Below are positions 27,046 to 36,012 of a DNA stretch of 48,996 bases, piece after piece. The position numbers and the translations under genes were made by a program. The number at the start of each line of letters is the position of its first letter. Position 1 is the first letter of the stretch. Origin of the DNA: Gammaproteobacteria bacterium (GTDB lineage: Bacteria > Pseudomonadota > Gammaproteobacteria > Pseudomonadales > Pseudohongiellaceae); assembly GCA_030682575.1 (NCBI GenBank), contig JAUXNX010000022.1, positions 1 through 48,996 on the forward strand. Reading direction: 5' to 3'. The notes under the pieces are model-generated. The model had not been told where the DNA came from. It ran no database searches and was given only the letters and a program-made list of their open reading frames with translations.

Positions 27046-29301
27046 TCAATCATCGCCAAGCGCCATACGTACCTTGTTTGCCAACTCGCTGCGCTGATAG
27101 GGTTTGTTGAGCAGGTGCACTCCGGGGTCCAGGCGCCCCTGATGAACAATGGCGTTCTCGGTATAACCGGACATGAACAGCACCTTCAACTGTGGCCTTG
27201 CCTGCACCGCTGCCTCGGCAAGCTGACGTCCGTTCAAACCTCCGGGCATGATCATGTCGGTCAGCAGCAGATCCAGAGGACGACTGCTTCGTATGATTTC
27301 AAGTCCCTCATTGCCGTTGTTCGCAACGACCACGTCATACCCCAGACCCTGCAGAAGTCTGGCGGTGTATTCGCGCACAAGCTCATCGTCTTCGACAAGC
27401 AGAATACTTTCGCTGCCGCCTGCAAGCGCGGCAACATTTGCGTCGATAGTCAGTGGCACACCATCACATTGCGGTAAATACATGTTGATGGTCGTGCCCT
27501 GTCCAAGCTCGGAGTACAGACTGATGTGGCCATGGGATTGCTTCACGAATCCATAGGCCATACTGAGACCCAGCCCGCTGCCCTGGCCCTGCGGCTTGGT
27601 AGTGAAGAACGGATCGAAAACCCTGGGCAGAACATCGGGGGCAATCCCGGTGCCGGTGTCGGACACCGACAGCATCACGTACATGCCGGGCACCACGTCG
27701 GTGTGCGCGGCAGCATACTCCTCATCAAGGCAGCGCGTTCCGGTCTCGATGGTGAGTCTGCCACCCTCAAGCATCGCATCGCGGGCGTTGACGCAAAGGT
27801 TCAACAACACTGCCTCCAACTGCACAGGGTCCACCAGCGCCTGCACCGAGCCATCGTGGATCAGACGGATATCGATATCCTCCTGCAGTGTTCGTCGCAG
27901 CAGACTCTCCATGCTGGTAACCAACGCACGGATATCAGTGATCTGTGGCTCCAGCGCCTGCCGTCTGGCGAAGGCCAGCAGCCGACGCGTCAACTCCGCG
28001 CCTCGGCCTGCGGCCTCTCGAATCATGGTGGCCAGTGGCTGTAGAGCTTCATTCTTCTCAAGATCTTCTTCCAGCAGTTCTGCGTTGCCGAGAATCACCG
28101 TGAGCAGATTGTTGAAGTCATGAGCCACACCTCCGGTCAACTGCCCAATGGCCCCCAGGTACTGTGACTGTCGCAGGCGATCCTGCATGGCGAGTTGCGA
28201 GGTAACATCGCGGAAATACACCGCCAGCCCCTCACCTGAAGGATAGGCTCGTACCTCGAAAGTTTTTTGCAGGGGTTGGTACTCGGCGGTGAATTCCTGT
28301 GTGATCTGTTCTGCGACGGCCTTGCGGTAATGCTTTTCGAAAACGTCCGCGCCAGGGTATTCCGCCCATATAATGCGACCAAGCAGATTCTCCCGCTTTA
28401 CTCCCAGCAACTCCTCGGCTTTCGCGTTGATATAGGTAAGGCGCCAGTTCTGATCGAGCGTGATGAAGGCATCGGTGATGCTCTCCAGCGTATTGATGAG
28501 ACGATTGGCAAGGCGCCGGGCATCCTGCAACAGCAGGCGCTGATCGTGGACGTCAATCGTGGCGCCATACCACTTCAGAACATTGCCACGCCGGTCGCGG
28601 ATTGGCCTGGCCTGGCTGAGATGCCAGCGGTATACCCCATCCTTGTTCAGCAGGCGATACTCCTGCGTGTAGTTCGTCGCTGTCTGGTTGGCGACACGCC
28701 AGGCTGCAGACACCATGCTCATGTCTGCAGGATGAATGGCCGCGCGCCAGCGCTCTGCCGGCGTCATATCATCACCAGAAGTGGTACCCGTGTAGTCGGT
28801 GAATGCGCGGCTGGTGAAGTCAGTGGTACCTCTGCTGTCTGCACTCCAGACAATCAGGGGCATACTGTCAGCCAACTGGTTGAAGCTCTCCCGGCTTTCC
28901 ACCAGCGCCTCATCCTTGCTTCGCTCCTCAGTTATATCTGTGATGTAGCCTTGCAGCACCGAAGTGCCTTTCTCCTCTGTGCGCACTGCCTCGCCTTGCT
29001 CCCACACCCATTTGATGGTGCCATCACGGGCCACCATTCTATAGGTACAGCGGAACGGACGACGCCCCCGCACGGCATCACGCACCTCCTTCTCGACCAT
29101 AGTACGATCGTCAGGATAAATAAGGGAGGCGTAGGAGACCTTGGCGTTGTTGAGCAGATCGTCAGGAGAATAGCCGGTAAGCGACTTGCATCCGGCGCTC
29201 ACGAACAGCATGGTCCACGCCTCGTCGTTGCGACAGCGATAGACCATGCCCGGAACATGTTTCAGCAGTAGCTGCTGATCTAAAGGAGTGTTGCGATCCA
29301 C
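27046..29301 (-). CDS. PAS-domain hybrid sensor histidine kinase (751 aa)
   Basis: A cytoplasmic multi-PAS hybrid kinase. Three PAS/PAC units span about residues 8-130, 135-260 and 265-375. The dimerisation/phosphoacceptor domain has His395 in GGVAHDFNNLL. A HATPase domain follows, with N-box NLCVNARDAM, DTGTGI and GQGSGLGLS. A C-terminal receiver (about 630-751) has Asp682 in LLLTDMIMPGG and the conserved KP in LNKPYQ. No transmembrane helix is visible. The start is a GTG (29301) with a weak ribosome-binding site; the next Met, at residue 19, would cut into the first PAS. No cognate response regulator is adjacent, so it is an orphan hybrid and its output is unknown. Confidence 0.93.
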   Translation of the reverse strand: MDRNTPLDQQLLLKHVPGMVYRCRNDEAWTMLFVSAGCKSLTGYSPDDLLNNAKVSYASLIYPDDRTMVEKEVRDAVRGRRPFRCTYRMVARDGTIKWVWEQGEAVRTEEKGTSVLQGYITDITEERSKDEALVESRESFNQLADSMPLIVWSADSRGTTDFTSRAFTDYTGTTSGDDMTPAERWRAAIHPADMSMVSAAWRVANQTATNYTQEYRLLNKDGVYRWHLSQARPIRDRRGNVLKWYGATIDVHDQRLLLQDARRLANRLINTLESITDAFITLDQNWRLTYINAKAEELLGVKRENLLGRIIWAEYPGADVFEKHYRKAVAEQITQEFTAEYQPLQKTFEVRAYPSGEGLAVYFRDVTSQLAMQDRLRQSQYLGAIGQLTGGVAHDFNNLLTVILGNAELLEEDLEKNEALQPLATMIREAAGRGAELTRRLLAFARRQALEPQITDIRALVTSMESLLRRTLQEDIDIRLIHDGSVQALVDPVQLEAVLLNLCVNARDAMLEGGRLTIETGTRCLDEEYAAAHTDVVPGMYVMLSVSDTGTGIAPDVLPRVFDPFFTTKPQGQGSGLGLSMAYGFVKQSHGHISLYSELGQGTTINMYLPQCDGVPLTIDANVAALAGGSESILLVEDDELVREYTARLLQGLGYDVVVANNGNEGLEIIRSSRPLDLLLTDMIMPGGLNGRQLAEAAVQARPQLKVLFMSGYTENAIVHQGRLDPGVHLLNKPYQRSELANKVRMALGDD

Positions 29302-29699
29302 ATTAAAGGACTCTTCATCTGCCCATGGCAGGGGCGACTGTCCACCACCAGGGGCATGTGCATTGTAGACTACCTGTCAAGCCGACCTTGCAGCCTGCTG
29401 GCCTTTACAAAACCTTCTATTTGCGACCTTTGCTCCGTGAGAAGAAAACGTGACTGCTCAATAAAACACTGCGAGGAGATTACCTCAGATCAACACTACA
29501 CGGTAGCCTTGCCAAAGGAGTTACCGGTCAGTTCAGGACATAATGCCAATCAGCGCGATGACCCGAAAAGTAGCCCGATGACGCCATATCTGATAAAAGC
29601 TCTCTGGGGAAACTGCAGGGCATTGTTTGGCGGTTTCTCAAGAAAAGTATTGCTGGGCATGTTCGGCAGAAAACATTCAACAGAATCAGGGTACAACGC
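29302..29699. other. Intergenic region between divergent sensor kinase and HupE-like gene
   Basis: 398 bases between divergent genes. It must contain two promoters. I see no convincing -35/-10 pair, no recognisable riboswitch, no repeat-family copy and no supportable small gene. Confidence 0.5.
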
Positions 29700-30476
29700 A
29701 TGTGGAAGCTTTATAAGCACACCGGAAACGCGGCATTGACTGCCTTGCTGCTTGGCAACAGTGGCGCCGCCATAGCTCACGATGTGTCGGAAGTAGCACG
29801 CGACCGCATGCAGAACGGCGGCATACTCGACTATATCTGGACCGGCGCGGAACACATGCTGACAGGCTATGACCATCTGTTGTTCCTGCTTGGCGTGATG
29901 TTCTTCCTGACCCGCTTCATCGACATTCTGAAATTTGTCACTGCTTTCACCATCGGCCACACCATCACACTGGTGTTCGCCACTTATGCAGGCATCAGCG
30001 CGGATCACTATCTGATCGACGCAGTGATTGCCGTAACCGTGATGTACAAGGGCTTCGAGAACCTGGACGGATTCCGGCGCTGGGTTGGTACTGCAGCCCC
30101 CAATCTCATCTACATGGTCTTCATCTTCGGTCTGATTCATGGCTTCGGTCTCTCGGCGCGGCTGCAGGACCTGACCATGACGGAGGAAAGCGGACTGCTG
30201 GCAAAAATCCTGTTCTTCAATCTCGGTGTGGAATTCGGTCAGATTGCTGCGCTGGTCGTCATGGGCGTCGTCATACGCGCCTGGCAGCAGACCACTGCCT
30301 GGGAGCCGATCACCCGAATCGTCAATGCCAGCCTGATCTTCTTCGGCTTCCTGCTCCTGCTGTTCCAGCTACACGGCTATCTGCACGAGAGTGGCCATGT
30401 GCATGGCCCTGCCACCATGGACGCAGCGACGGGAGTTCCTCACAGTCACGATGGAGGGCCGCTGCATGTTCACTAG
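29700..30476 (+). CDS. HupE/UreJ-family membrane protein with His-rich C terminus (258 aa)
   Basis: A predicted polytopic inner-membrane protein of the HupE/UreJ type, a family linked to nickel or cobalt uptake. An N-terminal signal-like helix ending IAHD is followed by GAEHMLTGYDHLLFLLGVM, then FTIGHTITL and LIHGFGLSARLQ, matching the family's conserved His/Asp membrane motifs. About six further helices follow. The C terminus is histidine-rich (HGYLHESGHVHGP and PHSHDGGPLHVH), as expected for metal buffering. No urease or hydrogenase gene is nearby, so a stand-alone metal permease is more likely than an accessory for those enzymes. The following gene's ATG overlaps this stop. The ribosome-binding site is weak (CAGGG). 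Confidence 0.9.
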   Translation: MWKLYKHTGNAALTALLLGNSGAAIAHDVSEVARDRMQNGGILDYIWTGAEHMLTGYDHLLFLLGVMFFLTRFIDILKFVTAFTIGHTITLVFATYAGISADHYLIDAVIAVTVMYKGFENLDGFRRWVGTAAPNLIYMVFIFGLIHGFGLSARLQDLTMTEESGLLAKILFFNLGVEFGQIAALVVMGVVIRAWQQTTAWEPITRIVNASLIFFGFLLLLFQLHGYLHESGHVHGPATMDAATGVPHSHDGGPLHVH

Positions 30477-30894
30477 GGCACTGGTTATCAAGACTCTGGT
30501 GGGGTGTCTGCTGGCGCTGTTCTACGGCTTTGTCAGCGCACAGGAAATGCAGATCGAGCTTCTTGCAGACGGGCCATTGATCATTGGTGTGGTGAGCAAT
30601 GCGGACGGCTCGCCTGTGGCAGAAACTGCCGTGCAGATTGCGCTCGTGTCACAGCCACAAACTTCTGTCGCTACTCTACAGACAGACGCTGTCGGCATCT
30701 TCACGTACACAGGAAATGACAACACCAGTTACCGCATCACCGTGGGCAACACAGTGGTGGACATCACCTCCGGTGCTGCACCGCCAGAACCCTTCACTTG
30801 GCCGCCAATCTACGTCACCCTCGGCATCCTGATGCTGCTCTCGCTAATTCCAGCGCGAATTCTGCGCAGGAAAGAGCCACAGCACAAAGAATAG
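30466..30894 (+). CDS. Small exported membrane-anchored protein, partner of HupE-like gene (142 aa)
   Basis: The ATG at 30466 overlaps the HupE-like stop by 11 bases. A signal peptide (ALVIKTLVGCLLALFYGFVSA) precedes about 75 residues that look like a small beta-sandwich of the carboxypeptidase-regulatory/Ig-like kind (DGPLIIGVVSNADGSPVAETAVQIAL, then TDAVGIFTYTG). A C-terminal membrane helix (about residues 112-130) ends with RRKEPQHKE. This suggests a periplasmic domain anchored next to the HupE-like permease, perhaps handing metal over or gating it. That role is inference; the family is not named with certainty. It is convergent with the DUF5916 gene, 23 bases away. Confidence 0.8.
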   Translation: MFTRALVIKTLVGCLLALFYGFVSAQEMQIELLADGPLIIGVVSNADGSPVAETAVQIALVSQPQTSVATLQTDAVGIFTYTGNDNTSYRITVGNTVVDITSGAAPPEPFTWPPIYVTLGILMLLSLIPARILRRKEPQHKE

Positions 30895-30917
30895 ATCGGC
30901 ATGCAACGTGATACCGA

Positions 30918-33161
30918 TCACGGCTGCCACGCATAGCTGAACTTGGCGAAGATCGTGCGATTGCTGGTCTCGATGGAATTCAGACTGTCATTCTGGAAAC
31001 CAGCATCCGAATAGCCGATGAAGAACAGCGTCTGCGGCGTCAGCTTGTAGCTGTAAAGCAACTGTGTAGTCAATTCCTTCGACTGACTCTGCACCGGATT
31101 GATATACAGCGCCCTGTCTCTCTCATTATCACTGTATTGCACGATAAATCGCAGAAAGCTGCGCACATTGAACTGATAGGTGGCGCGAAGATTTACCAGG
31201 TTGGCGGTGAACAAGCGCCCGCCTTTCACATCAAAGGTTTGATGAGTGTATTGCAGATTCATCTGCAGATGCTGACCCATCTGGTAGTTCACGGTAGGAG
31301 AGTAGCGCTTCGATTCGCCAAGACGGGTATTGGCAAAGTCCACGATGTCTTCGATGCGCACCAGCATCTGCAGAAAAAGCTCGCTGTTCGGGCGTGCTGA
31401 CACCGAGAGCTGGTTGAACTGCTCATCGAAATAGAAGCCGTTGTAGTATGTTTTGCTACCTCCGAACAGACCGTTGATCTGCGACTGCAGCGGACCGTTC
31501 ATCTCCAGAAACACCTCAAACTCTTCCTCCAACTCCAGCCCCGCCTGATCGTGAGTATTGTCCCAGTCCAGCGCAACCCGAATGCGATCAAAGAAGGTGC
31601 CTGCCTCGTAGCGCCAGGTGTGTCCGACTCTCAAAGTGTTGCGTGTGTAATCCACGCGATTGATGAAACCGAGGTCGGCACGGAAGTCCTTGCCAAAGTC
31701 GACGTGCTCGGCCCACACGTCCCAGCGGCGATCGTTGTGACGATACTCTATCAAGTACGTCTCATCACTGATGCTGTCGTCCTGCCGGTAGCGCGTCTGG
31801 ATCGCCAGCGGATAGTCCGACTGTGAACGCAGTACCTGCAGATTGATGACATCGCTGCCACTGAGGCGCCAGCGTGCGTCTGCACCTGCCACTGTGTTCG
31901 AGTAGCCGTCGCCATTGCGATGCGTCAATACAGTACCGATACTGGAATTGGTGAGCACTTCCTGCCGGTAACGCAGGATCGACACGTCACTGTCGGACTG
32001 ACCAAGGGAGGCCACCGATGAGCTGTCATTGGTGGGAATCATGAAGCTCGTGCTGGTGTCGTTGGCCTGCAGCAGACCATAGGAGTGCCGGCCACTCTTG
32101 CCGGTGAGTTTCACTCCGTAATCGGGGTCTGCGATATTGCGCGTGTGCACGATGTTGAGCTGGCTGTTGAAGTAGTCAGCGCCATCCAGGAAGAACGTGC
32201 GCTTCTCCGGAAAGAACAGAGAAAAAGTATTATTGATTTCCAACTGCGCACTGTCAGCCTCCACCTGAGAGAAGTCCGGATTCAGGGTAGCATTCAGATA
32301 AGTGTCCTGATTGATTCCCCAGCGCAGGTCCACACCCGCATCCGGATCAGTCTCGGTGCTGCTCCAGGAATCGAGGGCGGGATTGGGTCGCCTCTGTGCC
32401 GCCGATGCAGTGAGCGTTGGAATGATCTCCAGATTGCGCCCCGGCACAACGTTTGCGAAGCCACTGGCCTTGCGAAACTGACAGACGGTGCAGGAAATAT
32501 TGCGATCCTGCTCCGAGTCCGTGAAGCGGTAACGTCGATCACGCGGATAGTCACGAATGAATTTCACGCCCCAGATCTTTTCCCCGGCACCGCCCTCGAA
32601 ACGCAACTGCTTGAACGGAATCGCCATTTCGGTCATGTAACCGGTGGCGGTGAGGCTGCCCTCGCTGTCCCACAGCGCGTTCCAGGATTCGTCATAGCTG
32701 CCACTAAGGTCGTCAGTAGCTGCGTCAAACTGCACACCCAGGGGTGTGGTGATGAATTCGAAGGAGCGGGCTTCGTCATTGAACGTGTCCAGCAGCACAC
32801 CCACGTAGTCACCACCGCCAATGGAATCACGGTCGCGATAAAACGTGCGGATCTGTTCCGGGTTCGGGTCTGTGGCGATGAAGGCAACGTAGAGGTACTC
32901 GCCATCTTCCATGATGAAGGCCTCGGTCTGCACACTGGCCGGAATGTTGTCCGAAGGCGAGGTTTCCAGCCCCAACACTACACGGGTGGCCTGACCCCAT
33001 TCAGCACTGCCCACTTCTCCGTCGATGACCGGAGCCACGCTGATGCGAGGAATATGAAAATCAACAGTTGATCCGGGCTGGGCATGGACAGACTGAACTG
33101 GCAGGAACGGCAGAAACAGCGCAACGGCAAACAGCAGCGCGCGACAGGTCGATTGTGGCAT
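30918..33161 (-). CDS. DUF5916-type outer-membrane protein with CBM9-like domain (747 aa)
   Basis: A signal peptide ends near VHAQP. The N-terminal domain (about residues 35-205) has the CBM9-like features IDGEVGSAEWGQAT, EYLYVAFIATDP and AIPFKQLRF. The remaining 540 residues resemble the DUF5916 beta-barrel, with NPDFSQVEADSAQLEINN and FFPEKRTFFLDGADYF, a segment typical of the family. It ends in strands closing with FSYAWQP. The family is found in the envelopes of Gram-negative bacteria, sometimes near peptidases or TonB receptors, and its function is not established. Neighbouring minus-strand genes are two exported cupins, separated by short gaps. It may be the last gene of that group. Confidence 0.9.
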   Translation of the reverse strand: MPQSTCRALLFAVALFLPFLPVQSVHAQPGSTVDFHIPRISVAPVIDGEVGSAEWGQATRVVLGLETSPSDNIPASVQTEAFIMEDGEYLYVAFIATDPNPEQIRTFYRDRDSIGGGDYVGVLLDTFNDEARSFEFITTPLGVQFDAATDDLSGSYDESWNALWDSEGSLTATGYMTEMAIPFKQLRFEGGAGEKIWGVKFIRDYPRDRRYRFTDSEQDRNISCTVCQFRKASGFANVVPGRNLEIIPTLTASAAQRRPNPALDSWSSTETDPDAGVDLRWGINQDTYLNATLNPDFSQVEADSAQLEINNTFSLFFPEKRTFFLDGADYFNSQLNIVHTRNIADPDYGVKLTGKSGRHSYGLLQANDTSTSFMIPTNDSSSVASLGQSDSDVSILRYRQEVLTNSSIGTVLTHRNGDGYSNTVAGADARWRLSGSDVINLQVLRSQSDYPLAIQTRYRQDDSISDETYLIEYRHNDRRWDVWAEHVDFGKDFRADLGFINRVDYTRNTLRVGHTWRYEAGTFFDRIRVALDWDNTHDQAGLELEEEFEVFLEMNGPLQSQINGLFGGSKTYYNGFYFDEQFNQLSVSARPNSELFLQMLVRIEDIVDFANTRLGESKRYSPTVNYQMGQHLQMNLQYTHQTFDVKGGRLFTANLVNLRATYQFNVRSFLRFIVQYSDNERDRALYINPVQSQSKELTTQLLYSYKLTPQTLFFIGYSDAGFQNDSLNSIETSNRTIFAKFSYAWQP

Positions 33162-33209
33162 GGGGCGGGTATCTCTCTTTATGAATTGTTGTAGTGTGTG
33201 AGTGTGATT

Positions 33210-33704
33210 CTATTCCACAGGGACATTGAACCGCACTTCTAGATAGGTAATCGCCCCCTCCACTGCCGTGTAGTGGTGTGGAGTCCCTTCTGGAATCAGT
33301 ATCGCATCGCCCTTTTCGACGCGCTGCGATACGGCATTCCGGGTCGTTGCCGGTCCGCCATCGGCAGGACGATTGACCGTGCCGCCAGTGGTGAGAATAC
33401 CTGCGCCTTCCACGATGAAGTGCAACTCTGTGCCCGGTCTATGCACGATGGCTCCGTGGGCCTCGGTGCGGGTGATGAGGTTGATGCGGTAATGGTCACT
33501 CGTGGTAATCAGCGAAGCGCCCATGGCGGGCCGTTCAGCAAGAGAACTCTGCAAAGCGGCGGCAATATCGGTGCCTTTCATGTATAGCGCCGGGGCGACA
33601 GGTGGGGTCTGGGCGCTGACACCAATGACCACGAGGAGGCCCAGGGTCAATATGGTCAGGGGTTTCACGAACAGGAAGAATACGGAGAGTGTGCGTTTGA
33701 ACAT
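33210..33704 (-). CDS. Exported cupin protein (164 aa)
   Basis: A small secreted or membrane-anchored cupin. The N-terminal hydrophobic segment (LTILTLGLLVVIGVSAQ, about residues 16-32) acts as a signal. The cupin fold (about 60-160) shows GAIVHRPGTELHFIVEGAGIL and a second motif GDAILIPEGTPHHYTAV; the His and Glu residues fit a metal site. An AAGGA lies upstream of the ATG. It lies 48 bases before the DUF5916 gene and 120 after a second exported cupin of similar size, all minus strand. Function (isomerase, dioxygenase or binding) cannot be told from sequence. Confidence 0.82.
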   Translation of the reverse strand: MFKRTLSVFFLFVKPLTILTLGLLVVIGVSAQTPPVAPALYMKGTDIAAALQSSLAERPAMGASLITTSDHYRINLITRTEAHGAIVHRPGTELHFIVEGAGILTTGGTVNRPADGGPATTRNAVSQRVEKGDAILIPEGTPHHYTAVEGAITYLEVRFNVPVE

Positions 33705-33824
33705 GGTAGACGTCCTTCCCGCCTCGCGGGTTTATTGTTGTTTTGCCGCAATATACGGGGCAGCGGATGGCAAGTCCACGCCCCTCGAATTGGGCGGGCT
33801 GCATTTTCTGCAATAAAGGGAGGA

Positions 33825-34352
33825 TTATCTTTCGGCTTGCAGCCCCTCCGGGTCCGGCCTGAAGATGAGATAGCGGATGTCAGAGTCCAGACTGCTCCAC
33901 CAGTGCGGCACATTTGGCGGAATGAGCACAACGTCCCCCGGCATGATCCTGCGGGACACTCCTCCCTCAATGCGCGGCCCCCGGTAATTGGCGCGATTGG
34001 TATTGGGGCTGAGACCTGAACTGACTTCCTCGGCGATCACTCCCCCCGTCACCAACGTCGCAGTACCCTCCAGCATGTAATAGATTTCCGTCACACTGGT
34101 GTCATGGCGGATCGCATCACCTGGCAGTGCTTGTGGACGAAACACGCCATACACGCCCGCCTTGCCATTACCGACATTGACGACCCGGATGGGCCTGTCG
34201 CTGATCGCATCCTTCGGCAGCGCGTCGATGAAGGCCTTGATGTCGGCTGCAGTGACATCCACTGCCGGCAGCGTGGATTGAGCTGCAACCGGGAACGCAT
34301 ACATGCTGATCGTAAAAAGTAGTGTCAATGAGGGCAATACCTGGTATCGCAT
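33825..34352 (-). CDS. Exported cupin protein, second copy (175 aa)
   Basis: A signal peptide (LTLLFTISMYAFPVAAQS) precedes a cupin domain with HDTSVTEIYYMLEGTATLVTGG and GDVVLIPPNVPHWWSSL, giving the usual His/Glu metal-binding pattern. AGGAGA precedes the ATG. It resembles the next gene downstream in size, export signal and motif order, so the two probably come from duplication, though they are well diverged. Both sit between an outer-membrane barrel gene and the DUF5916 gene. No substrate can be proposed. Confidence 0.82.
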   Translation of the reverse strand: MRYQVLPSLTLLFTISMYAFPVAAQSTLPAVDVTAADIKAFIDALPKDAISDRPIRVVNVGNGKAGVYGVFRPQALPGDAIRHDTSVTEIYYMLEGTATLVTGGVIAEEVSSGLSPNTNRANYRGPRIEGGVSRRIMPGDVVLIPPNVPHWWSSLDSDIRYLIFRPDPEGLQAER

Positions 34353-34434
34353 GAGAATTTCTCCTGATCATTGTTATTGTTCGGGCATGTCTGATTGCGA
34401 TGACATGTGCAGCGATAATAGCAGGACCCAAATG

Positions 34435-34483
34435 CAAAGAGGTCGGAGAATGAACGCATTTGCGTCTCTCTCCGACCTCTTTG
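34435..34483 (-). terminator. Hairpin terminator of the small beta-barrel gene
   Basis: A perfect 15-bp stem, CAAAGAGGTCGGAGA (34435-34449) with its complement at 34469-34483, has a further ACGC/GCGT stem in the loop. It lies 24 bases past the stop of the 34507-35169 gene. The minus-strand tail is T-poor (TTTGCATTTGGG), so efficiency is uncertain. Confidence 0.65.
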
Positions 34484-34506
34484 TTCAATCAGCTCCTACC
34501 GTGGGA

Positions 34507-35169
34507 TCAGAAGCTGAAACGCACGCCTGCAACCCAGGTAGACAACTCGTCACCCGCGTCCACGCCCAGATTCAGACTCAGAGCAGGTGTCAGTTCAAAC
34601 AGCAGATTACCGATCACACTGACTCCATCAACGCTCTCGATGTCGGTGTAACGTGCGCCCAGACTGCCCTCCAGCCAAGGAGTAAGCTGCGAACGCAGCG
34701 CAGCATCGACGAAGAAACCGTCCGATCCATCGTCATTGAGATCATCCAGAGATTTATCGCCAGTCGCACCAAAACGGAATCGGTCACGATCTGAATCGGT
34801 GTATGCACCGGTGAAAACGAGATCCGTGTTGGTGGCAATCGGTGTGTGGAAACCGAGACCGAGATCGATCTTCTTGATATCAGTTTTGGCGGGCACGAAA
34901 AGGCCTGCATCGTTGATGAAATTCACATCTGCTTTCGTGTCAGAATAATTGGCAAACAGGAAAAAATTGTCGCTGATTGCCAACGACCCCTGAACTCCAA
35001 AACCGCCGCCGTTATCGAAGTCATCCGCGATATTGCCGCCGTCACCTACACGGTCGATATCCAGATTAACGTAATCCAACTCCAGCCAGGTGTAACTCAA
35101 ACCCTCCTGAGCCATAGCCCCGGCAGGCACCAGCAACACACCTGCAAGTACGGATTGATATAGCTTCAT
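34507..35169 (-). CDS. Small outer-membrane beta-barrel protein (220 aa)
   Basis: The ATG at 35169 is preferred over an in-frame start 42 bases upstream because AAGGAGAG precedes it. A signal peptide (KLYQSVLAGVLLVPAGAMAQ) is followed by about eight amphipathic strands and the terminal signature VAGVRFSF. The final phenylalanine is the classic outer-membrane assembly signal. Size and pattern match OmpA-like or OmpW-like eight-stranded barrels. Loops are Asp-rich (GDKSLDDLNDDGSDG), possibly binding cations. It is monocistronic, with its own terminator hairpin. The function is probably structural or small-molecule permeation; not recognised more precisely. Confidence 0.82.
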   Translation of the reverse strand: MKLYQSVLAGVLLVPAGAMAQEGLSYTWLELDYVNLDIDRVGDGGNIADDFDNGGGFGVQGSLAISDNFFLFANYSDTKADVNFINDAGLFVPAKTDIKKIDLGLGFHTPIATNTDLVFTGAYTDSDRDRFRFGATGDKSLDDLNDDGSDGFFVDAALRSQLTPWLEGSLGARYTDIESVDGVSVIGNLLFELTPALSLNLGVDAGDELSTWVAGVRFSF

Positions 35170-35355
35170 AATGTCTCTCCTTGTAAATGTTCGAATAGTT
35201 TCTAACTGCACACGGAGTCTAGGGACATGAGGCGCTGACCGTTACAAGCAGTACGCCCTTTCTAGATGTAAGTCACATATCAAGCAAATAGTCGACATTC
35301 ACATCACAGCAAACTATAGTTGTGAACTGAAAGAAGAACATACAAGAGGAAGTTC

Positions 35356-36012
35356 ATGAACTCTGTCAGTGTGCGACAGACTCGCCGCGAGGATATTCCC
35401 GCACTCATCGCGCTGCAAAAATATATCTACCCGACAATTCCAGCATGGAGTGAGCGCAAACTGCATGATCAGCTCGAAGCTTTTCCGCAGGGACAGATCG
35501 TGGCAGAGAACGAGGAAGGTCTGCTTGGTTGTGCCAGCTCCATCACAGTGGTGTGGGACGACTGGGAGGAAGCGCATAGCTGGAAGGAGATCACCAGCTC
35601 AGGCTCCTTCGAAAACCACAATCCGCTAGGTCGCACTCTTTATGGAGTTGAGGTCTTTGTTGATCCCGATTCACAGGGCAAGGGTGTCGGCCACCTGCTT
35701 TACGAGGCACGCCGTAATCTGTGCCGCAGCATGAATCTCAAACGCGTCATCGCCTGCGGTCGTCTCCCTGGATACCATCGCCACGCAGACAACATGACTG
35801 CAGAATTCTATGCACAGAAAGTCGTATGGGGTGATTTCACAGACCCGGTATTGAGTTTTCAGATCAGAGAAGGCTTCAGCTACTGCGGCGTCATGGAAAA
35901 CTATATTCCGGAGGATACAGAATCCTGTGGTTACGCGTCACTCATCGTTTGGTTGAACCCGGACTATCGTTCGGACCTGCCAGTCAATCTTCTGGAGAAA
36001 AAAATCTCATGA
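35356..36012 (+). CDS. GNAT-family N-acetyltransferase (218 aa)
   Basis: A cytoplasmic GNAT enzyme transferring an acyl group from acyl-CoA to an amine. The acyl-CoA-binding signature is VEVFVDPDSQGKGVGHLLYEARR (about residues 97-119). The N-terminal VRQTRREDIPALIALQKYIYP is the usual beta-1/alpha-1. AAGAGGAAG precedes the ATG. Its stop overlaps the start of a nitrilase-family gene. In many bacteria these two domains are fused in one polypeptide (GNAT followed by carbon-nitrogen hydrolase), so the split, coupled pair here probably works on a shared amide or amine substrate. The natural substrate of such pairs is unknown to me. Confidence 0.9.
   Translation: MNSVSVRQTRREDIPALIALQKYIYPTIPAWSERKLHDQLEAFPQGQIVAENEEGLLGCASSITVVWDDWEEAHSWKEITSSGSFENHNPLGRTLYGVEVFVDPDSQGKGVGHLLYEARRNLCRSMNLKRVIACGRLPGYHRHADNMTAEFYAQKVVWGDFTDPVLSFQIREGFSYCGVMENYIPEDTESCGYASLIVWLNPDYRSDLPVNLLEKKIS

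Noticed and set aside
30894-30919. Hairpin GATCGG/CCGATC between convergent genes
   Set aside because: The stem is only six pairs with no T tract; too weak to call a terminator.
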